DNA of 64,000 nt from the NCBI GenBank assembly GCA_965229695.1, contig OZ245921.1, forward strand, positions 1,736,001 to 1,800,000, given 5' to 3'. Shown here one piece after another: positions 34,444-42,700 of this stretch; within the stretch, counting starts at the first letter, position 1, and each line of letters starts with the position of its first letter. The notes under the pieces are model-generated. The model saw only the letters and a list, made by a program, of their open reading frames with translations, was not told where the DNA came from and did no database searches. The DNA comes from JANSYL01 sp965229695 (GTDB lineage Bacteria > Pseudomonadota > Alphaproteobacteria > Rhodobacterales > Rhodobacteraceae). A program made the translations under genes and the position numbers.

Positions 34444-35427
34444 ATGGCGAAACTCGTCACCATATTCGGCGGTTCGGGCTTTGTAGGACGCTACATCGCG
34501 CGACGCCTGGCGAAAGACGGCTGGCGCGTGCGCGTGGCGGTGCGCCGCCCGAATGAGGCGCTGTTCGTGCGTCCCTATGGTGTTGTCGGCCAGGTCGAGC
34601 CGGTTTTGGCCAATCTGCGCGATGACGATTCGGTGCGCGCGGCCATCCACGGGGCCGAGGTTGTGGTGAACTGCGTCGGCATTCTGGCTGAGCGCGGAAA
34701 GAACAAGTTTGACGCCGTGCAAGCCGAAGGGGCGGGCCGCGTGGCGCAGATCGCCACCGAAGAAGGCGTGGCGCGCATGGTTCATGTCTCGGCCATCGGG
34801 GCTGATCTCGATAGCAATAGCGACTACGCCCGCAGCAAGGCCGAGGGCGAGGCCCTGGTGCTGGAAGGGTTCCCGCAAGCCATGATACTGCGCCCCTCGA
34901 TCATCTTTGGAGCCGAAGATCAGTTCTTTAACCGCTTTGCCGCGATGACCCGGATGGGCCCGATCCTGCCGGTTGTGGGCGCGGAAACGCGGTTCCAGCC
35001 GGTTTATGTGGATGACGTGGCCCAGGCTGCTGTCATGGGTGTGGAGGGTACGGCAAAACCGGGCATCTATGAACTGGGCGGGCCAGACATTCATACCTTC
35101 CGTGAATTGATGCAGCAGATGTTGGACGTCATTCGCCGTCGTCGTCTGATCCTGAACATGCCGTTCTTTGTGGCGTCGATCATGGGGTGGGGCTTCGATC
35201 TGATGCAGACCGTCACCCTGGGGTTGATCCCCAATGGCGTGCTGACCCGCGATCAGGTGCGCAATCTGCGCAATGACAATCTGGTGTCGGAAGATGCGAT
35301 GGGCTTCGCCGATCTGGGTATTGAGCCCACGGCGATGGAGGCGGTGCTAGATGACTATCTGTGGCCCTTCCGCCCCGATGGTCAGTATGCCGAGCTGAAA
35401 GAAAGCGCCGCAAATATGCGCGGTTAG
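34444..35427 (+). CDS. NDUFA9-like NAD(P)-binding SDR protein
   Basis: An atypical short-chain dehydrogenase, 327 residues, resembling the complex I NDUFA9 accessory subunit. The N-terminal Rossmann fold shows VTIFGGSGFVGRYIARRLA (glycine-rich loop, about residues 5-23), followed by VVVNCVGILAERGKN and a Tyr-x3-Lys-like YARSKAEGEA. The rest includes ARMVHVSAIGADLDSNSDY and FNRFAAMTRMGPILPVVG, typical of this family. The start (34444) has GGAGG 9 nt upstream and is preferred over a 37-codon extension. In alphaproteobacteria it may associate with complex I, but nuo genes are not here. Enzymatic activity is unproven. Confidence 0.85.
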   Translation: MAKLVTIFGGSGFVGRYIARRLAKDGWRVRVAVRRPNEALFVRPYGVVGQVEPVLANLRDDDSVRAAIHGAEVVVNCVGILAERGKNKFDAVQAEGAGRVAQIATEEGVARMVHVSAIGADLDSNSDYARSKAEGEALVLEGFPQAMILRPSIIFGAEDQFFNRFAAMTRMGPILPVVGAETRFQPVYVDDVAQAAVMGVEGTAKPGIYELGGPDIHTFRELMQQMLDVIRRRRLILNMPFFVASIMGWGFDLMQTVTLGLIPNGVLTRDQVRNLRNDNLVSEDAMGFADLGIEPTAMEAVLDDYLWPFRPDGQYAELKESAANMRG

Positions 35428-36227
35428 CTATAGGCGATCACCAGCAGCAAAACGCCCAGGATCACGCGGTAAATCACGTAAGGCGTGAAGCTAACGCTTT
35501 TCAGCAGGCGCATCATCAGCGCCAGTGCTGCGAGCGCCGAGACAAAGGCAAACCCAGCCGCAATCGCGCCATCGCGGGCGGCGGCCGCATTGGCGGTGCC
35601 GATCACCTCAGCCCCCAGCAAAATGCCCGAGGCCATGATGGTGGGGATCGACATCAACATCGCAATCCGTGCTGCGCTTTCGCGGTCATAGCCCAATAAT
35701 CGCCCCGCCGTGATTGTGATGCCCGAGCGCGAGGTGCCGGGGATCAGCGCAACCGCTTGCCAAAGGCCCATGGTGACGGCGTGGCGCAGCGTCCAATCTT
35801 GGGTTTGATGGGTTTCGGGTTTGGTTCGGTCAGCCCAGTAAAGGAAGATCCCAAACAGCAGCATTGCCCAGCCAATGACCGCGACGGACCGCAAGGCGTC
35901 GGTCAGGCCTGTGACATGCAGGATTAGCCCGGCGATGATCACGGGAATGGTGGCGACCAAAAGCAGAAAGGCCAGCTTTGCGCCCGGCGTGTCGATCCGT
36001 CCGGTGAGCATCCGGGGCAAGCCGCCAAGGGCCATTGCCACGTCACGCCAGAAATACAGGATCACCGCGCCCAAGGTGCCCACATGCACCGCAACATCAA
36101 TCACCAGGCCCTGATCTTCCAACCCTGTGAGATTCGGCAAAAGCACCAAATGACCCGAGGAGGAGATCGGCAAAAACTCGGTTATGCCCTGGATCAGCGC
36201 CAAAAGGATCAGATGCCACAGGCTCAT
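35424..36227 (-). CDS. uppP: Undecaprenyl-diphosphatase UppP (BacA)
   Basis: A 267-residue integral membrane phosphatase that recycles the lipid carrier for peptidoglycan and glycan synthesis. The catalytic motif regions are ALIQGITEFLPISSSGHLVL near the N-terminus and ALIPGTSRSGITITAGRLLG about two thirds along. Roughly seven or eight hydrophobic segments follow each other. ATG at 36227 gives the family N-terminus (MSLWHLILLALIQG). It overlaps the NDUFA9-like gene by 4 nt at the convergent stops. It supplies carrier lipid needed by the glycan locus in the same window. Confidence 0.96.
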   Translation of the reverse strand: MSLWHLILLALIQGITEFLPISSSGHLVLLPNLTGLEDQGLVIDVAVHVGTLGAVILYFWRDVAMALGGLPRMLTGRIDTPGAKLAFLLLVATIPVIIAGLILHVTGLTDALRSVAVIGWAMLLFGIFLYWADRTKPETHQTQDWTLRHAVTMGLWQAVALIPGTSRSGITITAGRLLGYDRESAARIAMLMSIPTIMASGILLGAEVIGTANAAAARDGAIAAGFAFVSALAALALMMRLLKSVSFTPYVIYRVILGVLLLVIAYS

Positions 36228-36438
36228 CGCGCAACACCCCATGGGCCCATGCGATGATTAATGCATTGATTCGAAGCAGCTAAATTCAATATAGGTAAGC
36301 TCATATGACTTATATGCACGGAAACTTTCGCCTCGCCCGCTCTAAAAAGCCTCGAAAATAGCAAATAGGTCAGCATTATTGTCTTTTTATCCGTTCCGGC
36401 GCTTTGTATAGACGCGCGAGGAAGTTGGGAGAGAGTTC

Positions 36439-37872
36439 TTGGCCAAGCAACCCATGCTGAAATTTGTCACCGTTGACAAGGCGATGCCCGAAAAGCGTCC
36501 GCCGGATCTGCGGAAGGAAGATTTCCAAGAGATCTATGGCGAGTACGCTCGCGAAAAGGCGGCGGAGCAGGCCGGGCGCTGCAGCCAATGTGGCGTGCCC
36601 TATTGTCAAAGCCATTGTCCCTTGCACAACAACATCCCCGATTGGCTGAAGCTGACCGCCGAAGGTCGGTTGCAAGAAGCATACGAGATTAGCCAGGCCA
36701 CCAACACCTTTCCCGAGATTTGTGGCCGGATTTGCCCGCAGGACCGCCTGTGCGAGGGCAATTGCGTGATTGAACAATCGGGCCATGGCACTGTCACGAT
36801 CGGCTCGGTCGAGAAATACATCACTGATACCGCCTGGGAAGAAGGCTGGGTTAAACCCATCGCGCCTTCGGTCGAACGCCCTGAAAGTGTTGGCATTATC
36901 GGTGCGGGTCCTGGCGGCTTGGCGGCAGCGGATGTGTTGCGCCGCGCCGGTTTGCAGGTCACCGTCTATGATCGCTACGACCGGGCGGGCGGGTTGATGA
37001 CCTATGGGATTCCCGGGTTCAAGCTGGAGAAAGAGGTTGTGGTGCGCCGCAACGATCAGCTTGAGCAGGGGGGTGTGAAGTTTGAGCTGAACTGTAATGT
37101 TGGCGAAGACATCAGCCTGGACGAGCTGCGCGCCAAACATGATTTCCTGGTCATCGCGACTGGCGTTTACAAATCCCGTGACCTGCAAGCGCCGGGCGTT
37201 GGGGCCGACGGCATTGTGCGAGCGATTGATTACCTGACCGCTTCGAACCGCAAAGGGTTTGGCGATGAGGTGCCGGAATATGACTCGGGCGAGCTGAACG
37301 CCGAAGGCAAGCGCGTGGTGGTGATCGGCGGGGGCGACACGGCGATGGATTGCGTGCGCACGGCCACCCGGCAGGGCGCGACCAGCGTCAAATGCCTCTA
37401 TCGTCGGGACCGGGCCAATATGCCTGGCTCGCAGCGCGAGGTTCAGAATGCCGAGGAAGAAGGCGTTGAATTCGTGTGGCTTTCCGCGCCCAAAGGCTTC
37501 TCGGGTGATGCCGTAACCGGGGTGATGGTGCAGAAAATGCGCCTGGGTCAGCCCGATGCCACCGGGCGGCAAGCCCCCGAGATCATCGAAGGCGCCGATT
37601 ACATCGAAGACGCTGATCTGGTGATCCAAGCGCTTGGATTTGAGCCCGAGGATTTGCCGGCGCTTTGGGATTGCCCCGAGCTTGAGGTGACGCGCTGGGG
37701 CACGGTGAAAGCCAATTTCCGCACCCATGAGACCGAGTTGGAAAACGTCTACGCGGTGGGTGACATCGTGCGCGGCGCGAGCCTGGTGGTTTGGGCGATC
37801 CGCGATGGGCGCGAGGCGGCTGAGGCGATTTTGGAAAAGCTGGCGGCGACCGGATCGGTGGCGGCTGAGTGA
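36439..37872 (+). CDS. gltD: Glutamate synthase (NADPH) small subunit
   Basis: GltD, 477 residues, transfers electrons from NADPH through FAD and two 4Fe-4S clusters to GltB. Cluster cysteines are in CSQCGVPYCQSHCP and CGRICPQDRLCEGNC. The FAD fold is IIGAGPGGLAAADVLRRAG, the NADPH fold is VVVIGGGDTAMDCVRTA, and the C-terminal ENVYAVGDIVRGASLVVWA completes the flavin site. The start is a TTG with GGGAGAG 5 nt upstream; the next in-frame ATG lacks a comparable site. The 211-bp upstream gap is more AT-rich than the rest and probably holds the operon promoter, but I cannot place it with confidence. Confidence 0.96.
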   Translation: MAKQPMLKFVTVDKAMPEKRPPDLRKEDFQEIYGEYAREKAAEQAGRCSQCGVPYCQSHCPLHNNIPDWLKLTAEGRLQEAYEISQATNTFPEICGRICPQDRLCEGNCVIEQSGHGTVTIGSVEKYITDTAWEEGWVKPIAPSVERPESVGIIGAGPGGLAAADVLRRAGLQVTVYDRYDRAGGLMTYGIPGFKLEKEVVVRRNDQLEQGGVKFELNCNVGEDISLDELRAKHDFLVIATGVYKSRDLQAPGVGADGIVRAIDYLTASNRKGFGDEVPEYDSGELNAEGKRVVVIGGGDTAMDCVRTATRQGATSVKCLYRRDRANMPGSQREVQNAEEEGVEFVWLSAPKGFSGDAVTGVMVQKMRLGQPDATGRQAPEIIEGADYIEDADLVIQALGFEPEDLPALWDCPELEVTRWGTVKANFRTHETELENVYAVGDIVRGASLVVWAIRDGREAAEAILEKLAATGSVAAE

Positions 37873-37891
37873 CGGGTTAACCGGTTTTGCG

Positions 37892-37911
37892 GTGCCCCGC
37901 CAACGGGGCAC
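37892..37911 (+). repeat. GTGCCCCG/CGGGGCAC hairpin after gltD
   Basis: A perfect 8-bp stem with loop CCAA directly follows gltD. There is no U-tract. A second short inverted repeat CCCTGT-AC-ACAGGG lies at 37924-37937. Both are inside the 140-bp gap before the next gene, and could be a partial terminator or processing site. Confidence 0.5.
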
Positions 37912-38012
37912 AGAGCGTACACACCCTGTACACAGGGCGTGCATATGAGTGCCACTGCGGCGGGTGCGCCCGCCAAGATGGAAAAAGGTTAAAGGCCAGG
38001 AGTGCTGACACA

Positions 38013-38756
38013 ATGTTTGGTCGGAACACACAGACCGCGTTTTTCGCTGCCGCGACCCTGCTGGGGTCGCTGGGCCTGAGCGTGCCGGTGGCCGCGCAGG
38101 ATGGGGGTCGCCTGTTCCAGGTGCCCGAAGGCTGTACGGCGTTTCTGACCTCGCAAGCGCGCAGTTGCACGGTGAGCCATTACTGGACTTGCGAAGGTGA
38201 TCCCGAGGGCACCCATTGGCGGGTTTCCATCGACAGCGATGGGCCGTTTTACCTGTCCTTCACCGATGCGGAGTTTCGCTGGCTGCGGTCTTGGGATTTG
38301 CGCGGCGATATCACCGGCACGATTGTCGAGCCCGAAGAAGACCCCGCCAGCCTGACCGAGCTGTTGTCGACGGGCAGCGATTCGATGGTGTTTTCGATTG
38401 TGCAGGAGGGGCCGCTGGGCACCCGACAGCGCGACTATACCGGGTTTGACAGCCTGACGGGCGAAGAGGTCGTGGTTGATGGCCGCACGCTGTTGGTGAC
38501 GGAGTTCGCCTATCAATATGACACCGGCGAAGGGCCGCGCATGACCCAGGGCAATCAGTTTGTCCATGAAGGTTGGCGGATGTTCTTTGGCGGGTTGGAA
38601 ACCGTGACCTTGCCCAATGGCGAAAGCTTTGAAGGCAATTATTCCCCGATGGAATTTGCCGAACCGGGTGAGCGCGGCTTTCTGACCATGCAGCCGATTT
38701 ACGACTGCGGAGAGATGATGTCGGCCCTGCCATTCCTCGGACAGGAGGCGGGCTGA
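38013..38756 (+). CDS. Exported protein of unknown function within the glt operon
   Basis: A 247-residue protein, which I do not recognise as a characterised family. A signal peptide is clear (AFFAAATLLGSLGLSVPVAAQ, cleaved before about residue 32). The mature part has four or more cysteines (EGCTAF, ARSCTV, YWTCEG, YDCGEM), consistent with periplasmic disulfides, and is acidic. The ATG at 38013 is preceded by CAGGAG; a longer frame upstream is a shadow. The stop overlaps the first GFA-type gene by 1 nt, so it is translationally coupled. Its position between gltD and gltB suggests a linked but unknown role. Confidence 0.8.
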   Translation: MFGRNTQTAFFAAATLLGSLGLSVPVAAQDGGRLFQVPEGCTAFLTSQARSCTVSHYWTCEGDPEGTHWRVSIDSDGPFYLSFTDAEFRWLRSWDLRGDITGTIVEPEEDPASLTELLSTGSDSMVFSIVQEGPLGTRQRDYTGFDSLTGEEVVVDGRTLLVTEFAYQYDTGEGPRMTQGNQFVHEGWRMFFGGLETVTLPNGESFEGNYSPMEFAEPGERGFLTMQPIYDCGEMMSALPFLGQEAG

Positions 38757-39202
38757 TGGCATCGACAACCGGAGGCTGCCTGTGCGGGGCCGTGCGGTAT
38801 GAACTGGCCGAGGCGCCGACCGAATACGGGGCCTGCCATTGCGAGATGTGCCGCAAGTTTTCCGGCGGCATTGAGCTGGGCCTGCAATTTCCGCCGGGCG
38901 GCGTGACCTGGCAGGGGGAAGAGAACCTGCAAACCTACACATCGTCGGAATGGGCCGAACGTGGGTTCTGCAAAATTTGCGGATCGAGCCTGTTTTGGCG
39001 TTTGACGGCCGAGGGGCCGATGCAGGGGATGTTGAGCCTGTCTGCCGGCAGCCTGGATGCGTTCGACGGGATGGATTTCGCGATTGAGGTTTATGTCGAT
39101 CAGAAACCGGCCAGCCATGCTTTTGCCGGTGATCGGAAACGGATGACCGAGGCCGAGGTTCTGGAAATGGTAAATGCCCCACCGCCGGAGGGATCGGCAT
39201 GA
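38756..39202 (+). CDS. GFA-family protein (first copy)
   Basis: A 148-residue protein of the glutathione-dependent formaldehyde-activating (Gfa/CENP-V) family. The zinc cysteines are visible as GGCLCGAVRYE, ACHCEMCRKFSG and FCKICGSSLFW. Family members are mostly uncharacterised; the Gfa name comes from Paracoccus, where the enzymatic role has been questioned. It overlaps the preceding gene by 1 nt and the following 31-codon ORF by 4 nt (ATGA), so it lies inside a tightly coupled operon with glutamate synthase genes. The substrate is unknown. Confidence 0.85.
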   Translation: MASTTGGCLCGAVRYELAEAPTEYGACHCEMCRKFSGGIELGLQFPPGGVTWQGEENLQTYTSSEWAERGFCKICGSSLFWRLTAEGPMQGMLSLSAGSLDAFDGMDFAIEVYVDQKPASHAFAGDRKRMTEAEVLEMVNAPPPEGSA

Positions 39203-39294
39203 GCGGGTTGGCACATCGGGTTGGCGGAACACGCGTGTTTTCCGGGGCGTTTTTCGCGCGAAATACGGACCCCTGGCTGCGGGGGGTGTGCTGA
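39199..39294 (+). CDS. Candidate 31-residue small protein coupled on both sides
   Basis: An ATG at 39199 overlaps the stop of the first GFA gene (ATGA) and reads 31 codons to a TGA at 39292, which overlaps the next GFA ATG (TGATG). GGAGGG lies 7 nt before its ATG, a strong ribosome-binding site. The peptide starts MSGLAHRVGGTRVFSGAFFA, with only one short hydrophobic patch (FSGAFFA) and a Cys at the end. I do not recognise it. It may be a genuine microprotein or simply a coupling leader that carries ribosomes to the downstream GFA gene. Confidence 0.55.
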   Translation: MSGLAHRVGGTRVFSGAFFARNTDPWLRGVC

Positions 39295-39719
39295 TGCGAT
39301 CCGGTCAGTGTTTGTGCGGCGCGGTTTCGGTGCAGGCCGAGTTGGCCAGCACGGATATTCAGATGTGCCATTGCGGCCAGTGCCAGCGTTGGACCGGTGG
39401 CGGGCCATTGGTGTCGGTTCGGGTCAACCAGATCGACATTCAGGGTGAAGAGGCGATCATCGCCTATCAAGCCAGCGAATGGGGCGAGCGCGTGTTTTGC
39501 GGCACCTGCGGCACCACGCTGTGGTGGAAGATGCAGGGCAAGCCGGTGAAATACATCGCCGCTGGCCTTTTGGATGATCAAAGCGGCCTGGCCGTGAAAG
39601 ATGAGATCTTTGTCGACCATCGGCCCGGCTGGCTGCCGGCCTGGCCCGACGCGAAACAAAGCACGGAAGCCGAGGAATTGGCGGCCTTGCATGCCTACCT
39701 CGAAGGAGAGAGCCAATGA
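39294..39719 (+). CDS. GFA-family protein (second copy)
   Basis: A 141-residue Gfa/CENP-V-type zinc protein. Motifs are GQCLCGAVSVQ, MCHCGQCQRWTGG and FCGTCGTTLWW. The start at 39294 is backed by GGGGGG 8 nt upstream; a longer upstream frame lacks family sequence. Its stop overlaps the gltB ATG (ATGA), so it is coupled to glutamate synthase. It is diverged from the first copy but aligned in cysteine order, so the pair probably arose by an old duplication. No reaction is assigned. Confidence 0.86.
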   Translation: MRSGQCLCGAVSVQAELASTDIQMCHCGQCQRWTGGGPLVSVRVNQIDIQGEEAIIAYQASEWGERVFCGTCGTTLWWKMQGKPVKYIAAGLLDDQSGLAVKDEIFVDHRPGWLPAWPDAKQSTEAEELAALHAYLEGESQ

Positions 39720-42700
39720 CCAAATTCGATGCCAATTGGGCCGCCGCCGAGGAAGAAAAGCGCCGTTGGATGGATGAAAACAGCCTGTTCCGGGCCGAGG
39801 ATGAACATTCCTCCTGTGGCGTTGGGCTGGTTGTGTCGATCGATGGCGAAAAGCGCCGTGAGGTGGTGGAGGCCGGGATCACCGCGCTGAAAGCCATTTG
39901 GCACCGGGGCGCTGTCGATGCCGATGGCAAGACCGGGGATGGCGCGGGCATTCATGTGCAGATATCGCCCAAGTTCTTTTACGATCAGGTCGTGCGCACC
40001 GGGCATGAGCCGCGCATCAATGAGTTGATGGCGGTGGGCCAGGTGTTTCTGCCGCGCAGTGATTTTGGCGCCCAGGAAACCTGCCGGACGATCGTGGAAT
40101 CCGAAGTCTTGCGGATGGGCTATTACATCTATGGTTGGCGCCATGTGCCCGTGGATATCTCGGTTCTGGGGGAAAAGGCCAACGCGACCCGGCCTGAGAT
40201 TGAGCAGATCATCATCTCGAACTCCAAAGGGGTGGATGAAGAAACCTTTGAGCGCGAGCTTTATGTGATCCGTCGCCGGATCGAAAAGGCGGCGGCGGCG
40301 GCGCAGATCCCGCAGCTTTACATCTGTTCGCTGTCTTGCCGGTCGATCATCTACAAAGGCATGATGCTGGCCGAACAGGTGGCGGAGTTTTATCCGGACC
40401 TGAAAGATGAGCGCTTTGAGAGCGCCTTTGCGATCTATCACCAGCGCTATTCGACGAACACCTTCCCGCAATGGTGGTTGGCGCAGCCGTTCCGCATGTT
40501 GGCGCATAATGGTGAGATCAACACGCTGAAGGGCAATGTGAACTGGATGAAAAGCCACGAGATCCGGCTGTCCTCCAGTTACTTCGGTGACATGGCCGAG
40601 GATATTAAGCCGATCATCGCCAATGGCGCGTCGGATAGTGCGGCCCTGGATGCGGTGTTTGAGGTGTTGGTGCGGGCCGGGCGGAATGCGCCGATGGCCA
40701 AGACCATGCTGGTGCCCGAGGCCTGGAGCCAGACGGCGACCGAGCTGCCGCAGGCTTGGCAGGATATGTATTCCTACTGCAATTCGGTCATGGAACCCTG
40801 GGACGGCCCCGCCGCCCTGGCGATGACCGATGGGCGTTGGGTCTGTGCCGGGTTGGACCGGAACGGGTTGCGGCCGATGCGCTATGTCGTGACCGGCGAT
40901 GGCTTGCTGATCGCGGGGTCTGAGGCCGGGATGGTGCCGATTGATGAGGCCACGGTGGTTGAAAAGGGCGCGCTGGGCCCGGGGCAGATGATTGCCGTGG
41001 ATATGCAGGAACAGCAGTTGTTCCATGACACCGAGATCAAGGATGCGCTGGCCAATGCGCGGCCTTTTGGCGAATGGGTGGGCAAGATCACCGATCTGGC
41101 CGCCGAAACCGAGGGTGTGACGGAAACCACCTTGTTCAGCGGCTCAGAGCTGCGGAAACGCCAGATCGGCGCGGGTTATAGCATTGAGGAGTTGGAGCAA
41201 ATCCTGGCCCCGATGGCCGAGGATGGGAAAGAACAAATCGCCTCGATGGGGGACGACACGCCCGCGGCGGTTTTGTCGAGCCAGTACCGCCCGCTGAGCC
41301 ATTACTTCCGGCAGAACTTTAGCCAGGTGACGAACCCGCCGATCGATAGTTTGCGCGAATACCGGGTGATGAGCCTGAAGACGCGTTTCGGCAATCTGAA
41401 GAACGTGCTGGATGAAGACAGCAGCCAGACCGAGATTCTGGTGCTGGACAGCCCCTTTGTCGGCAATGCGCAGTTTGACCGGATGCTGGAGCATTTCGGG
41501 GATAGCGTGATCACAATCGACTGTACCTTCCCCGCTGGCGGGGCCCAGGGCGGGTTGCGCCAAGGGTTGGAGCGTATCCGGGCCGAGGCCGAAGATGCCG
41601 TGCGCTCGGGAGCGGGGCATATTGTGCTGACTGACCAAGCGCAGACCGAGGCGCGGGTGCCGATGCCGATGATCCTGGCCACCAGCGCGGTGCATTCCTG
41701 GCTGACACGCCAGGGTTTGCGGACCTTCTGTTCGCTGAATGTGCGGTCGGCGGAATGTATCGACCCGCATTATTTTGCCGTGCTGGTGGGCTGTGGCGCG
41801 ACCACGGTGAACGCCTATTTGGCGCAGGATTCGATTGCGGATCGGATCGACCGGGGGCTGATCGATGGCAGCTTGACCGAAGCCATGGCGCGCTATCGCG
41901 CGGCCATTGATGCGGGCCTGCTGAAAATCATGTCGAAGATGGGAATCTCGGTGATTTCCTCGTATCGCGGTGGGCTGAACTTTGAGGCCGTGGGCCTGAG
42001 CCGCGCGATGGTGGCCGATTACTTCCCCGGTATGCTGAGCCGGATTTCGGGCATTGGCGTCAGCGGGTTGCAGCGCAAGGTCGAGGAAGTACACGCCAAA
42101 GCCTGGCTGCGCGGGCAAGAGGTGCTGCCCATTGGCGGTTTCTACAAAGCGCGCCGGTCGGGCGAAAAGCACGCTTGGGAAGCGACCACGATGCATATGA
42201 TGCAGATGGCCTGTAACCGGTCGTCTTATCAGCTGTGGCAGCAATATTCCGAAAAGATGCGGAGCAATCCGCCGATCCATCTGCGCGATCTGTTGGATAT
42301 CAAAGCGCTGGGCAAGCCGGTGCCGATTGAGGAGGTGGAATCGATCACCTCGATCCGCAAACGCTTTGTCACGCCCGGCATGTCGCTGGGTGCGCTGAGC
42401 CCGGAGGCGCATAAGACGCTGAATGTGGCGATGAACCGGATCGGGGCAAAATCCGACAGCGGTGAGGGTGGGGAAGACCCGGCGCATTTTGTGCCGGAGC
42501 CGAATGGCGATAACCCCTCGGCCAAGATCAAGCAGGTGGCCTCCGGACGTTTTGGCGTAACGGCGGAGTACCTGAACCATTGCGAAGAGCTTGAGATCAA
42601 AGTCGCCCAGGGCGCGAAGCCCGGGGAGGGTGGCCAGTTGCCGGGGATGAAGGTCACCGATCTGATCGCGCGGCTGCGGCATTCGACCAAAGGTGTGACG

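Noticed and set aside
37924..37937. CCCTGT-AC-ACAGGG inverted repeat as an operator for the glt operon
   Set aside because: It lies after gltD rather than at the operon start, and it is a short single element. It is recorded only as an inverted repeat.
36376..41026. Chain of long minus-strand frames (about 440-575 codons) opposite gltD, the GFA genes and gltB
   Set aside because: The frames overlap each other and true genes, lack ribosome sites and recognised domains, and vary in frame. They are antisense shadows.
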